From contig NZ_OZ242342.1 of NCBI RefSeq assembly GCF_965208555.1, forward strand, positions 2,604,001 through 2,668,000: DNA of 64,000 nucleotides, written 5' to 3'. This document shows positions 1 through 11,065 of the stretch, piece by piece (within the stretch, counting starts at the first letter, position 1; each line of letters opens with the position of its first letter). Source of the DNA: Poriferisodalis sp965208555. GTDB lineage: Bacteria > Actinomycetota > Acidimicrobiia > Acidimicrobiales > Poriferisodalaceae. The translations under genes and the position numbers were made by a program. The notes beneath the pieces were generated by a model, which was not told where the DNA came from, searched no databases, and saw only the letters and a list, made by a program, of their open reading frames with translations.

Positions 1-1
1 C

Positions 2-112
2 ACCATCATCACGAGCCATCTCGGTCTGCTTGTGTGGGAGATCCGCTATGTTTCCCTGCGGCTCGCGGCCCCAGGCCTTGATCTTCAACGTCCCGGCAAG
101 GAGCAGAAGTGA
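2..112 (+). CDS. C-terminal end of a small membrane protein upstream of atpB (AtpI-like), 5' truncated
   Basis: The reading frame is open from the window start and stops at 110-112. The visible 36 residues include a hydrophobic stretch (LGLLVWEIRYVSLRLAAPGL) ending in a short basic tail, as expected for the last helix of a small integral membrane protein. Its stop overlaps the GTG start of atpB (GTGA), so the two are translationally coupled. Position and context suggest the AtpI/AtpZ-like subunit that often precedes atpB and helps c-ring assembly or ion supply. This is inference, because only the tail is visible and no diagnostic motif is present. Confidence 0.6.
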   Translation, partial: TIITSHLGLLVWEIRYVSLRLAAPGLDLQRPGKEQK

Positions 113-921
113 ACTTGCTAGCGCTGACCTTCCCTGACATTGGGCACCTCTTGGAGTGGCCGAACATCCTGCCGGGACTCGACGACTCGGTGTTCGCGCT
201 GAACAAGGTCGGCATCATCTACCTCTTCGCCTTTGTGGCTCCAGTGGTGATGTTCGTGATGGCAAAGCGCCGCTACGCACAGGCCGAGGTCATCACTGCC
301 CCTCGTGGCATCCAGACCGTGGCGGAGACCTCGGTGCAGTTCATCCGAGAGAACATCATCATGCAGACCATCGGCCCCGATGGCCTGCGTTACCTGCCGT
401 TCTTGCTGACGATGTTCTTCTTCATCCTGTTCTCGAACATCACCGAGATAGTCCCCCTCATCCACTTCCCGGGCAATGCCCGCATGGCCATGCCCCTGAC
501 GCTCGCCGTGCTGGTGTGGCTGATCTACAACACCATCGGCATCAAGAATCACGGGTTCTTCGGCTACCTGAAGAACATCACCATCCCGCCTGGGGTCCCC
601 AAGGCCCTGCTGATCATTGTCTTGCCGATCGAGTTCATCTCGACGATCGTGGTCAAGCCGTTCTCGCTGGCGGTGCGGCTCTTCGCGAACATGCTCGCCG
701 GCCACCTGCTGCTGGTCACGTTCGCCGTGCTGTCCCATACCGTGTTCTGGCTGGCGCTCACCGACGACACGCCCACCTGGCTGGTCATCATCACGCCGGC
801 GCCGTTCCTGATGCTGATCGGGCTCACAGCCTTCGAGATCTTGGTCTCGGTGCTGCAGGCGTTCATCTTCACCATCCTCACCGCCGTGTACATCGGCGGT
901 GCACTGCACCCAGAGCACTAA
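109..921 (+). CDS. atpB: ATP synthase F0 subunit a
   Basis: This is the membrane stator subunit that forms the two proton half-channels next to the c-ring. The 270-residue protein is strongly hydrophobic. It carries the family's essential arginine helix, KPFSLAVRLFANMLAGH, with Arg190 as the residue that interacts with the c-subunit carboxylate. The GTG start at 109 overlaps the stop of the preceding gene. The length is normal for bacterial subunit a. It is the first complete gene of an atpBEFHAGDC operon. The identification is secure from the motif and from the order of all eight subunits. Confidence 0.97.
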   Translation: MNLLALTFPDIGHLLEWPNILPGLDDSVFALNKVGIIYLFAFVAPVVMFVMAKRRYAQAEVITAPRGIQTVAETSVQFIRENIIMQTIGPDGLRYLPFLLTMFFFILFSNITEIVPLIHFPGNARMAMPLTLAVLVWLIYNTIGIKNHGFFGYLKNITIPPGVPKALLIIVLPIEFISTIVVKPFSLAVRLFANMLAGHLLLVTFAVLSHTVFWLALTDDTPTWLVIITPAPFLMLIGLTAFEILVSVLQAFIFTILTAVYIGGALHPEH

Positions 922-991
922 GTCCAGCCGCCGCAGCCGCGGCTCCAACCACTGATCCCCACAAACAGTTCCCGAACAACAGGAGAGACGA

Positions 992-1246
992 GTGATCGAA
1001 TTGCTCGCACAAGCGGACAACGCGGTCGACGGCCTCAAGGCTGTCGGCGCCGGTTTGGGCTACGGCCTTGCGGCCATTGGCCCCGGCGTCGGCATCGGTC
1101 TGGTCGTCGGCAATGCCATCACAGCGATGGCGCGCCAACCCGAAGCAGCAGGCATGGCCCGCACGACCATGTTCCTGGGCATCGCGTTCACTGAGGCACT
1201 GGCCCTCATCGGTTTCGTGGTGTTCATCCTGCTGAACTTCGCGTAG
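992..1246 (+). CDS. atpE: ATP synthase F0 subunit c
   Basis: This proteolipid of the rotary ring has 84 residues in two transmembrane helices. Helix 1 is the glycine-rich packing helix (GAGLGYGLAAIGPGVGIGL), followed by the polar loop ARQPE. Helix 2 has the ion-binding carboxylate Glu68 in AFTEALAL. The sodium-type Gln in helix 1 and the ET ligand pattern are absent, so a proton-coupled ring is the likely reading. The GTG start at 992 is preceded by AGGAGA at 981. The 70-bp gap after atpB is the largest in the F0 part of the operon and may provide extra translation initiation for the multi-copy subunit. Confidence 0.97.
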   Translation: MIELLAQADNAVDGLKAVGAGLGYGLAAIGPGVGIGLVVGNAITAMARQPEAAGMARTTMFLGIAFTEALALIGFVVFILLNFA

Positions 1247-1255
1247 GAGGCGGCA

Positions 1256-1780
1256 GTGAACACCGCTGTAGCCGGGGGACTGCTCTCCGCCTCGAACCCG
1301 ATCATTCCCGAATGGTTTGAGGTGATCTGGGGTTCCATCGCGTTCCTCCTCCTCTTCATCGTCATGTGGAAGCTCGCGCTGCCGCCGATCAGGCGCGCAA
1401 TGGAGGCGCGCACTGAGCGAATCCAGGGCGACCTGGACGCTGCTGCGAGCGCCAAGGCTGAGGCCGAAGAGCTGCGTGCGTCCTATGACAGCCGTATCGC
1501 CGAGGCAAATGCCGAAGCGGCGCGCATCATCGAGGAGGCCAGGGCGGCGGCAGAAGCAGTCCGTCAGGAACGCCTCGCGGCCATCGAGCCCGAGATCGCC
1601 GAGCGACGGGCGCAGGCCGAAGCCGACATCGAGGCCGCCCGTGAACGGGCCATGGCCGAGGTGCGGTCCGACATCACGTCCATCGCCGTGGGCGCCGCCG
1701 AGCAGGTGGTGCGCGCCAGCATCGACGAGGCGGCCCACGCCCAGCTCATCGAGGACTACATCGAACGGGTGGGGAACTGA
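1256..1780 (+). CDS. atpF: ATP synthase F0 subunit b
   Basis: This is the peripheral stalk subunit. The 174-residue protein has one N-terminal membrane helix (about residues 23-45, followed by LPPIRRAME) and then a long, charged, alanine- and glutamate-rich coiled-coil segment to the C-terminus. That is the expected b-subunit architecture. The GTG start at 1256 has a ribosome-binding site (TAGGAGG, 1244-1250) that overlaps the atpE stop codon. There is a single copy of b and no b-delta fusion, unlike mycobacteria, where AtpFH is fused. Confidence 0.95.
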   Translation: MNTAVAGGLLSASNPIIPEWFEVIWGSIAFLLLFIVMWKLALPPIRRAMEARTERIQGDLDAAASAKAEAEELRASYDSRIAEANAEAARIIEEARAAAEAVRQERLAAIEPEIAERRAQAEADIEAARERAMAEVRSDITSIAVGAAEQVVRASIDEAAHAQLIEDYIERVGN

Positions 1781-1882
1781 ACCTCCCCGCAGTCGCCCGC
1801 CGGTGCCGTTCAGCAGGAACAGCGGGCGCCGGATGGGGACAGGAGTTGAACTCATGATCATGACGCAGGCCAGGATCGACCA

Positions 1883-2410
1883 ATGAGCGAGCGAACCGAT
1901 CAGTACGCCAGCGCCGTCGTGGCCATCGCACAGGCTGAGGACGTGCTCGACCGGGTAACCGAAGAGCTGTCCGCGGTGGGCCGCGCGGCTGCCGGGAATG
2001 AGGAACTGCGCCGCGTGCTGTCGGACCGCTCGGTGCCGGCCTCGCGTCGCATCGGCATCGTCGAGGACCTGCTGGCCGACCAGGCATCGCCGGTCACCCT
2101 CAACGTGGTGGCGATGCTGGTCGGAGCCGGCCGTGGCGGCGACATCGACGCCGTAGCGGATGAAGCTCTCGCGTTGGCGGCGGCCACGCGAGGAGGCGCC
2201 GTGGCCGAGGTCCGCTCGGCTGTCGCGCTCACCGAGGAGCAAATCGCCCGAGTAGCCGGGGCGCTCAGCCGAGCCAGCGGCCGCAACGTGACCGTCCATG
2301 TCGTAGTGGACCCCGAGATCATCGGAGGACTGACCGCTCAGATCGGCGACACGGTCTTCGACGGCTCGGTTCGCACCCGGCTGGACAAGATGAAGGAGCG
2401 CCTGTCGTGA
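1883..2410 (+). CDS. atpH: ATP synthase F1 subunit delta
   Basis: The 175-residue OSCP/delta subunit joins the b stalk to the crown of alpha3beta3. The N-terminal helical domain begins with the typical YASAVVAIAQ segment. The C-terminal domain contains the conserved region IIGGLTAQIGDTVFDGSVRT, which is characteristic of the family. The ATG at 1883 is chosen because homology begins immediately after it. The 102-bp gap from atpF contains no convincing gene. The stop codon overlaps the atpA GTG start. Delta is a separate gene here rather than fused to b. Confidence 0.95.
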   Translation: MSERTDQYASAVVAIAQAEDVLDRVTEELSAVGRAAAGNEELRRVLSDRSVPASRRIGIVEDLLADQASPVTLNVVAMLVGAGRGGDIDAVADEALALAAATRGGAVAEVRSAVALTEEQIARVAGALSRASGRNVTVHVVVDPEIIGGLTAQIGDTVFDGSVRTRLDKMKERLS

Positions 2411-3978
2411 CCGACTTGAGCATCAATATTGGCGACATCACCTCCGCGATTCGCCGGAATCTCGAAGGCTTCGACCCGGCGATCGAGTCCGGCACCGTCG
2501 GCCGCATTCTCGAAGTCGGCGACGGCATCGCCCGTGTGTCGGGCCTGCCCGGCTGCTCGGTAAACGAGATTCTCGAGTTCCAGAGCGGGGATGTGGGCCT
2601 GGCACTGAACCTCGACGAGGATTCGATCGGCGCAGTCGTGCTCGGCAGCGTCGAGCACATCGAGGAGGGTCAGGCGGTCCGGGCCACGGGCCGCATCCTG
2701 TCGGTCCCCGTAGGCGATGCGGTGCTCGGGCGCGTGGTCAACGCGCTGGGGGAGCCGATCGACGGCCAAGGCGAGATCGCCGGTGCCGTCGAGCGGCGCA
2801 TGGAGATCCAGGCGCCCGGCGTGATGGGCCGCAAGCCGGTACACGAGCCGCTGCAGACCGGCATCAAGGCCATCGACTCGATGACCCCGGTTGGCCGAGG
2901 ACAGCGGGAGCTGATCATCGGCGACCGCAAGACCGGCAAGACCTCGGTCGCAGTCGACACCATTTTGAATCAGGCTGGCCTGGGTGTGAAGTGCATCTAC
3001 GTCGCTATCGGGCAGAAGGGCTCGACGGTGGCGCAGGTCGTCAACACGCTGCGCGAGCGGGGCGCGATGGAATACACGGTGGTGGTCTCGGCGCCTGCGT
3101 CTGACCCTGCCCCGTTCAAGTACCTGGCGCCCTATGCCGGCTGCGCCATGGGCCAGCACTGGATGGAAACGGGCGACCACGCCCTCATCGTCTATGACGA
3201 CCTGTCCAAGCAGGCCGAGGCCTACCGCCAGATGTCGCTGCTGCTGCGCCGACCGCCGGGCCGTGAGGCCTACCCGGGCGACGTTTTTTACCTCCACAGC
3301 CGGCTGCTCGAGCGTGCCGCCAAGCTGTCCGATGTCAACGGCGCAGGATCGCTGACGGCGCTGCCGATCATCGAGACCAAAGCAGGCGACGTCTCGGCCT
3401 ACATCCCGACCAACGTCATCTCGATTACCGACGGCCAGATCTACCTCCAGGACGACCTGTTCAAGTCCGGCGTGCGGCCTGCGGTGGACGTGGGCATCTC
3501 GGTCTCGCGGGTGGGATCCGCCGCGCAGACCAAGGCCATGAAGAGCGTGGCGGGCACACTCAAGATCGACCTCGCCCAGTTCCGAGACCTCGAGGCATTC
3601 GCCACGTTCGGCTCTGAGCTTGACGCCGTGTCCGCAGCCCAGCTCGGCCGGGGATACCGCTTGGTGGAGTTGCTGAAGCAGGGGCTCAATTCGCCGATGC
3701 CAGTCGAGGAGCAAGTCGTCGTCATCTATGCGGGCACCAACGGCTATGTCGACGGCATTCCCGTCGATGACGTCAACCGGTACGAGGACGAGCTGCTCGC
3801 CTACATGGGTACGCGGCACAGCGCATTGATGTCCGACATCCGCTCGAGTGGCGATGTCGACGGGACAGCGCTGCAGGCTGCCGTTGAGGCCTTCACGGCC
3901 CAGTTCGCCACATCCGCCGACGCGGACGGTGGCGACGCCACGAGCTCGGGCGACGACGACGCTGCGAGCGAGGACTGA
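2407..3978 (+). CDS. atpA: ATP synthase F1 subunit alpha
   Basis: This is the 523-residue non-catalytic nucleotide-binding subunit of F1. The N-terminal beta-barrel is followed by the nucleotide-binding domain with Walker A GDRKTGKT at residues 172-179, and by the alpha signature region PAVDVGISVSRVGSAAQTKA. The C-terminal tail is extended and acidic (DADGGDATSSGDDDAASED), beyond the usual end of the family. It is lineage-specific and probably disordered. The GTG start at 2407 overlaps the atpH stop (GTGA), giving tight translational coupling. Confidence 0.98.
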   Translation: MTDLSINIGDITSAIRRNLEGFDPAIESGTVGRILEVGDGIARVSGLPGCSVNEILEFQSGDVGLALNLDEDSIGAVVLGSVEHIEEGQAVRATGRILSVPVGDAVLGRVVNALGEPIDGQGEIAGAVERRMEIQAPGVMGRKPVHEPLQTGIKAIDSMTPVGRGQRELIIGDRKTGKTSVAVDTILNQAGLGVKCIYVAIGQKGSTVAQVVNTLRERGAMEYTVVVSAPASDPAPFKYLAPYAGCAMGQHWMETGDHALIVYDDLSKQAEAYRQMSLLLRRPPGREAYPGDVFYLHSRLLERAAKLSDVNGAGSLTALPIIETKAGDVSAYIPTNVISITDGQIYLQDDLFKSGVRPAVDVGISVSRVGSAAQTKAMKSVAGTLKIDLAQFRDLEAFATFGSELDAVSAAQLGRGYRLVELLKQGLNSPMPVEEQVVVIYAGTNGYVDGIPVDDVNRYEDELLAYMGTRHSALMSDIRSSGDVDGTALQAAVEAFTAQFATSADADGGDATSSGDDDAASED

Positions 3979-3995
3979 GCGGGGTCTGAGCACCG

Positions 3996-4964
3996 ATGGC
4001 AAGCGGTCAGGAGCGCATTCTTCGGCGTCGTATCAGGTCGATCGATGCCACCAAGAAGATCACGCGCGCCATGGAGCTGATCGCGGCATCACGAATTGTC
4101 CGTGCGCAGGCGCGCGTTCGCGCAGCGCGGCCCTACAGCGACAAGGTGACGGCCGTCATCGCCAACTTGGCGTCCGCTGGTGGCGAAGCAGATCACCCGC
4201 TCCTGCGCGAGCCCGCTGAGGTCTCCAAGGTCGCTTACGTAGTCATTGCCGCTGACCGCGGCCTGTGCGGTGGCTACAACAACAACGTCTTGCGGGCCAC
4301 CGAACGGGCTATCGCCGCCGACGCTGCGGAAGGCCGCGACTACGAGCTGGTGCTGTCTGGACGCAAGGCACTGGGGTATTTCCGCTTTCGCAACTTCCGC
4401 ATCGCAGCGGGTTTCGAGGGATTCAGCGACCAGCCCAGCTACGCGGACGCCCAGCAGGTTGCCGTGGCGGCGACTGAGCTGTTCGAGAACGGCTGCCAAC
4501 GGGTCATGCTGGCCTACACCCAGTTCCACTCCATGGGCAATCAGTCGGTCGCCATCGTGCCATTCATGCCGCTCGACGCCGGCGAGTTCGACGACGCTGA
4601 TGACACCGCGGGCTCAGCCGGCGGTCCCGAAGGCGGCTACGAGTTCGAGCCCGAACCCGCCGCGATTCTCGAGCGGCTGCTGCCGCGTTACGCGGAGGCG
4701 CGGCTCTACTCGGCGCTGCTCGAAGCCTCGGCGTCAGAGCACGCGGCCCGCCAGCGCGCCATGAAGGCGGCCACCGACAACGCCGAGGAGCTCAAGACCA
4801 ACCTGACGCGCGTCATGAACCGCGCCCGCCAGGACGCCATCACCACCGAGATCATGGAGATCGTCGGTGGTGCAGAGGCGCTCGCCCAGACCGCCGGCGG
4901 CGAAGTCGACCTGCTCTCAGACACCATCGAAGCCCGTACAGCGGACCTGTTCCGCGGCCGTTAG
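3996..4964 (+). CDS. atpG: ATP synthase F1 subunit gamma
   Basis: This is the central rotor shaft of F1. The 322-residue protein has the conserved N-terminal helix (LRRRIRSIDATKKITRAMEL), the Rossmann-like middle domain with AADRGLCGGYN, and the C-terminal helix with MKAATDNAEE and an NRARQDAITTEI-type end. An acidic, glycine-rich loop at about residues 197-226 makes it longer than the roughly 290 residues of typical gamma. The ATG at 3996 lies 18 bp after the atpA stop. Its role is certain from sequence and from its place between atpA and atpD. Confidence 0.97.
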   Translation: MASGQERILRRRIRSIDATKKITRAMELIAASRIVRAQARVRAARPYSDKVTAVIANLASAGGEADHPLLREPAEVSKVAYVVIAADRGLCGGYNNNVLRATERAIAADAAEGRDYELVLSGRKALGYFRFRNFRIAAGFEGFSDQPSYADAQQVAVAATELFENGCQRVMLAYTQFHSMGNQSVAIVPFMPLDAGEFDDADDTAGSAGGPEGGYEFEPEPAAILERLLPRYAEARLYSALLEASASEHAARQRAMKAATDNAEELKTNLTRVMNRARQDAITTEIMEIVGGAEALAQTAGGEVDLLSDTIEARTADLFRGR

Positions 4965-5004
4965 CAATCCAACCAGTCTCCGCTCTGCGCGAGGAGTGAC
5001 AGCA

Positions 5005-6471
<1,467 letters not shown>

Positions 6472-6499
6472 GCGACGCGGCCGGCCCGAGGCTGATCTG

Positions 6500-6883
6500 A
6501 TGCAGGTTGAACTCGTCTCACCCGAGGCCGTGCTGTTCAGCGGCGAGTGCAGCCAGGTGGTGACGCGCACGGTCGACGGCGACATCGCGTTCCTCGACCA
6601 CCATGCCGCCTTCATCGGTGCCCTCGACATCGGGCAGACCCAGCTCTGGGCCTCCGATGGCATCGTGACGCTGGCGCTCAACCGCGGCTTCGTGGAAGTC
6701 AGCAACAACGTCGTGACGATCCTCAGCGATGCCGCGTATGCAGCCGACGAGATCGACGTCGCCGCAGCGCAGGCTGACCTCGAATCCGCGCAGGCCGCAG
6801 TCGCGGCCGATGCCGACGATGACGAAGCCAAGGCAGCGCTGGCATGGGCGCAGACCCGCATCGAGGTCGCCGGGGCTTCCTGA
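6500..6883 (+). CDS. atpC: ATP synthase F1 subunit epsilon
   Basis: This is the epsilon subunit, which couples gamma to the c-ring and can inhibit ATP hydrolysis. The 127-residue protein begins MQVELVSPEAVLFSGE, the standard start of the N-terminal beta-sandwich, which fixes the ATG at 6500 although the frame is open upstream. Conserved features include the GDIAFLDHHAAFIGALDIG segment. The C-terminal helical part is rich in Ala, Asp and Glu. It closes the ATP synthase operon. Confidence 0.95.
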   Translation: MQVELVSPEAVLFSGECSQVVTRTVDGDIAFLDHHAAFIGALDIGQTQLWASDGIVTLALNRGFVEVSNNVVTILSDAAYAADEIDVAAAQADLESAQAAVAADADDDEAKAALAWAQTRIEVAGAS

Positions 6884-6961
6884 TCTCGCCGCAATGCCGT
6901 GGCGCCCGCGCGGTGCCTGCAAACATGTGAGAGTCCTGCAGCAGCCCCGAAAGGACTTCTC

Positions 6962-8230
<1,269 letters not shown>

Positions 8231-8254
8231 CGGCGCCGCTCAGCACGCGGCGGC

Positions 8255-8674
8255 TCAGCCGTCCAAGTGACGCAGTTGACTGGGGCCCTCGACCGCCCGG
8301 TAGTAGCAGCCGGGGCGCGATGAACCATCGGCGTCGCGGGTGTGGCAGGCGCCGCCGCCGTCGCGCCGCACCCGGTACAGCAGCGAGTTCTGCTCGCAGT
8401 TCACGCGCACGTCCACCAGCGAGAGCGTGTCGCCCGAAGTGGCTCCCTTGTGCCAGATCTCATTGCGTGAGGTGGAATACAGTACGGCGCTGCGACGCTC
8501 GAACGTGAGCCGGAGCGCTTCGTCGTTGGCGTAACCGATGAACAGCACGTCGCCGCTGTCGGCGTCCTGCAGCACGACGGGTACTACTTGGTGGCCGTCA
8601 CGTCCGATCTGAGCGACCTTGTCGAAATCGATGCGGGCCGCTGTGCCTTCTTCGAGGTCGTTGTCTTCAGGCAT
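8255..8674 (-). CDS. hisI: phosphoribosyl-AMP cyclohydrolase, variant metal site
   Basis: This enzyme opens the adenine ring of phosphoribosyl-AMP in histidine biosynthesis. The 139-residue protein retains the STSRNEIWHKGATSG segment and three zinc cysteines (Cys93, Cys110 in GGACHT, Cys123 in GCYYR). The magnesium-binding stretch that is usually DCDxD reads NCEQN (residues 92-96), so two of three acidic ligands are replaced by Asn and one by Glu. There is no fused HisE domain. It begins 3 bp after the glpX stop, so the two are probably cotranscribed. No other his genes are in the window. Confidence 0.88.
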   Translation of the reverse strand: MPEDNDLEEGTAARIDFDKVAQIGRDGHQVVPVVLQDADSGDVLFIGYANDEALRLTFERRSAVLYSTSRNEIWHKGATSGDTLSLVDVRVNCEQNSLLYRVRRDGGGACHTRDADGSSRPGCYYRAVEGPSQLRHLDG

Positions 8675-8677
8675 GGC

Positions 8678-9718
8678 TCAGGTGAAGTCCACCGCGGCGT
8701 AGGCGCTGAGCTTGTCGATGTCGTGAGTCGCCTTGATGTGGCGCACGGTGCCGCTGCGGGAGCGCATCACGAGCGAGTCAGTGGTGGCGCGGTGCGCGGT
8801 GAACTTCACGCCTTGCAGCAATTCGCCATCCGTGATGCCGGTGGCAGCGAAGAAGACATCGTCGGATTGGACCAGATCGTCGATATGCAGTACCTGGTCG
8901 AGGTCGTAGCCGGCATCGATCGCTTCCTGGCGCTCATGATCGTTGCGGGGCCAGAGCCGACCCTGCAGCTCGCCGCCCATGCACTTCAGCGCCGCAGCCG
9001 AGATGATTCCCTCCGGTGTGCCGCCGATGCCGAACAGCACATCGGTGGAGTCGCTGGCGGCAGCAGAGATTGCTCCGGCCACATCGCCGTCGGGTATCAA
9101 CCTGATGCGTGCGCCGGTCTCGCGGATCTCCCGGATCAGCTCGGTGTGACGATCGCGGTCGAGCACGACGGCGGTGAGGTCTCGCAGACCCTGTCCGGTG
9201 GCCTCGGCGATCGCCCGCAGGTTCTCCGTGGGCGTGCGGTTGAGGTCGACGACGCCTCTGGCGTCGGGACCGACCGCGATCTTCTCCATGTACACGCATG
9301 GGCCGGGATCCAGCATCGTGCCGCGCGGCGAGACGGCGATGACCGCGATGGCATTGCCCCTGCCCAGCGAGGTCAGGGTGGTGCCGTCGATCGGGTCCAC
9401 TGCCACGTCGGTCAGAGCCCCGGTGCCGTCGCCGATCAGCTCGCCGTTGAACAGCATGGGCGCTTCGTCCTTCTCGCCCTCGCCGATGACGACGATGCCG
9501 TCCATGGGCACCGTGGACAGCACGACCCGCATCGCGTCCACGGCGGCGCCGTCGGCGCCGTCCTTGTCGCCGCGGCCCATCCAGCGGGAAGCCGCCATGG
9601 CCGCGGCCTCCGTTGTGCGCACCAGTTCCAGCGCCAGGTTGCGATCGGGTGCCTGACGGCTGAGGTCCGGACCGTCGGCGCGACCCCTCTCGCTGCGAGA
9701 CCTGCGATTGTCATTCAT
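8678..9718 (-). CDS. glpX: class II fructose-1,6-bisphosphatase
   Basis: This enzyme removes the 1-phosphate of fructose-1,6-bisphosphate in gluconeogenesis. The 346-residue product carries the metal-site motifs GEGEKDEAP (residues 79-87) and DPIDGT (108-113), and GIGGTPEG further on, all typical of GlpX rather than class I FBPase. The ATG at 9716-9718 is chosen because the conserved region RNLALELVRTTEAAA starts soon after. Upstream in-frame sequence is low in homology and antisense to the neighbour. It is followed closely by hisI and is divergent from the hydroxyglutarate oxidase gene. Confidence 0.96.
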   Translation of the reverse strand: MNDNRRSRSERGRADGPDLSRQAPDRNLALELVRTTEAAAMAASRWMGRGDKDGADGAAVDAMRVVLSTVPMDGIVVIGEGEKDEAPMLFNGELIGDGTGALTDVAVDPIDGTTLTSLGRGNAIAVIAVSPRGTMLDPGPCVYMEKIAVGPDARGVVDLNRTPTENLRAIAEATGQGLRDLTAVVLDRDRHTELIREIRETGARIRLIPDGDVAGAISAAASDSTDVLFGIGGTPEGIISAAALKCMGGELQGRLWPRNDHERQEAIDAGYDLDQVLHIDDLVQSDDVFFAATGITDGELLQGVKFTAHRATTDSLVMRSRSGTVRHIKATHDIDKLSAYAAVDFT

Positions 9719-9812
9719 CGCCGCCGACCCTAGAGGATGCGCGCAGATTTGAGCCTTCTCGTTTAGTCGCCAGTTCAGAACCCACGGCAGCCACGCCGGT
9801 AGCTTCGCCCCG

Positions 9813-11024
9813 ATGAGCAGCGCATCGACCTCGCCGGCCCGCGCCGATCTCGCCGTCGTCGGAGCGGGCATCATCGGCTTGGCCGCTGCACACCGGTTTC
9901 TGACCGACCATCCGGGCAGCCAAGTGGTGGTGTGCGAGGCTGAGGAGCGGCCAGCGCTGCACCAGACGGGCCACAACTCGGGCGTGCTGCACTCCGGCGT
10001 GTATTACCGGCCGGGCTCGGCCAAAGCTGCCCTCGCAGTTGCCGGCCGCAGTTCCATGGTCGAGTTCTGCCGGGAGCGGGGCATTCCGCACGAGGTGTGC
10101 GGCAAGGTCATCGTGGCGGTGGACAGTTCCGAGCGGGAGCGGCTGGCGACGCTCGCAGAGCGTGCCGTGAGCAACGGCGTCGCTGCGGAGCTGATCGACT
10201 CCCGCCGTCTTGGCGAGCTCGAGCCGCATTGCGCCGGCATAGCGGCGCTGCTGGTCCCCAGTACCGGGATCGTCGACTACAGGGCGGTGTGCCGTGCGCT
10301 CATCGACGAGATCGAGGCCGCCGGCGGGGAACTGAGGACGGGCACAGCGGTCGTCCGGCTCGCGCCGGCGGCGGATTGCGTGCGCGTCACCACAACCTCC
10401 GGCGACCTGGAGGCGACATGGCTCGTGAACTGCGCGGGACTGCGGTGCGATCAGGTGGCCGGGCTCGCCGGAGCAGCGGACGGCTACCGCATCGTCCCCT
10501 TCCGCGGCGAGTACTACGAGCTGGTGCCCGAGCGGTCGCATCTTGTCAACAACCTGATCTACCCGGTGCCCGATCCCAGCTTTCCGTTCTTGGGTGTGCA
10601 TCTGACCCGGATGATCGACGGCACGATCCACGCCGGCCCCAACGCGGTGCTCGCCCTGGCCCGCGAGGGCTACCGCTGGAGCGACATCAGCAGGGCTCAG
10701 CTGCGTGAGCACGTCACCAATCGCGGCCTGTGGCGGCTTGCCCGGCGTTACTGGCGCACGGGGGCGGGAGAGGTGTGGCGCTCGCTGAACAAGGCTGCGT
10801 TCACCCGGGCGCTGCAGCGGTTGGTGCCCGACATCGAAGCCGACGATCTCGTGCGCTCGCCCGCAGGCGTGCGTGCCCAGGCCATGGATGCCAGCGGCGA
10901 GCTCGAGGACGACTTCGCCGTCACGGTTGCGGGCCGCAGCACGCACGTGCTGAACGCCCCGAGTCCCGCGGCCACCTCCAGCCTCGAGATCGCCAAGATG
11001 ATCGTCGCAGAGATCGACCGCTGA
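9813..11024 (+). CDS. lhgO: L-2-hydroxyglutarate oxidase (LhgO/YgaF-type FAD enzyme)
   Basis: This FAD-dependent enzyme oxidises L-2-hydroxyglutarate to 2-oxoglutarate, a metabolite-repair or lysine/glutarate catabolic step. The 403-residue protein has an N-terminal dinucleotide fold with GAGIIG at residues 17-22. It also has the diagnostic segment HNSGVLHSG (54-62) followed by YYRPGS, which separates this clade from other DAO-family oxidases. The FRGEYYEL segment and a full-length C-terminal domain are present. It stands alone, divergent from glpX and convergent with the replication-relaxation-like gene. No glutarate pathway partner is nearby, so repair is the simpler role. Confidence 0.92.
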   Translation: MSSASTSPARADLAVVGAGIIGLAAAHRFLTDHPGSQVVVCEAEERPALHQTGHNSGVLHSGVYYRPGSAKAALAVAGRSSMVEFCRERGIPHEVCGKVIVAVDSSERERLATLAERAVSNGVAAELIDSRRLGELEPHCAGIAALLVPSTGIVDYRAVCRALIDEIEAAGGELRTGTAVVRLAPAADCVRVTTTSGDLEATWLVNCAGLRCDQVAGLAGAADGYRIVPFRGEYYELVPERSHLVNNLIYPVPDPSFPFLGVHLTRMIDGTIHAGPNAVLALAREGYRWSDISRAQLREHVTNRGLWRLARRYWRTGAGEVWRSLNKAAFTRALQRLVPDIEADDLVRSPAGVRAQAMDASGELEDDFAVTVAGRSTHVLNAPSPAATSSLEIAKMIVAEIDR

Positions 11025-11065
11025 GAGCCGCTGCGCCGACGAGGCCCCGCCCGGAGGCTGAGCGC

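Noticed and set aside
1476..1886. Small gene bridging atpF and atpH
   Set aside because: It overlaps atpF almost entirely in another frame and its translation is Arg/Pro/Ser-rich, typical of a shadow frame in GC-rich DNA.
2338..4002. Long open frame antisense to atpA
   Set aside because: It is a GC-driven shadow: its translation is Asp/His/Arg-rich low complexity with no recognisable domain, while the plus strand carries a perfect atpA.
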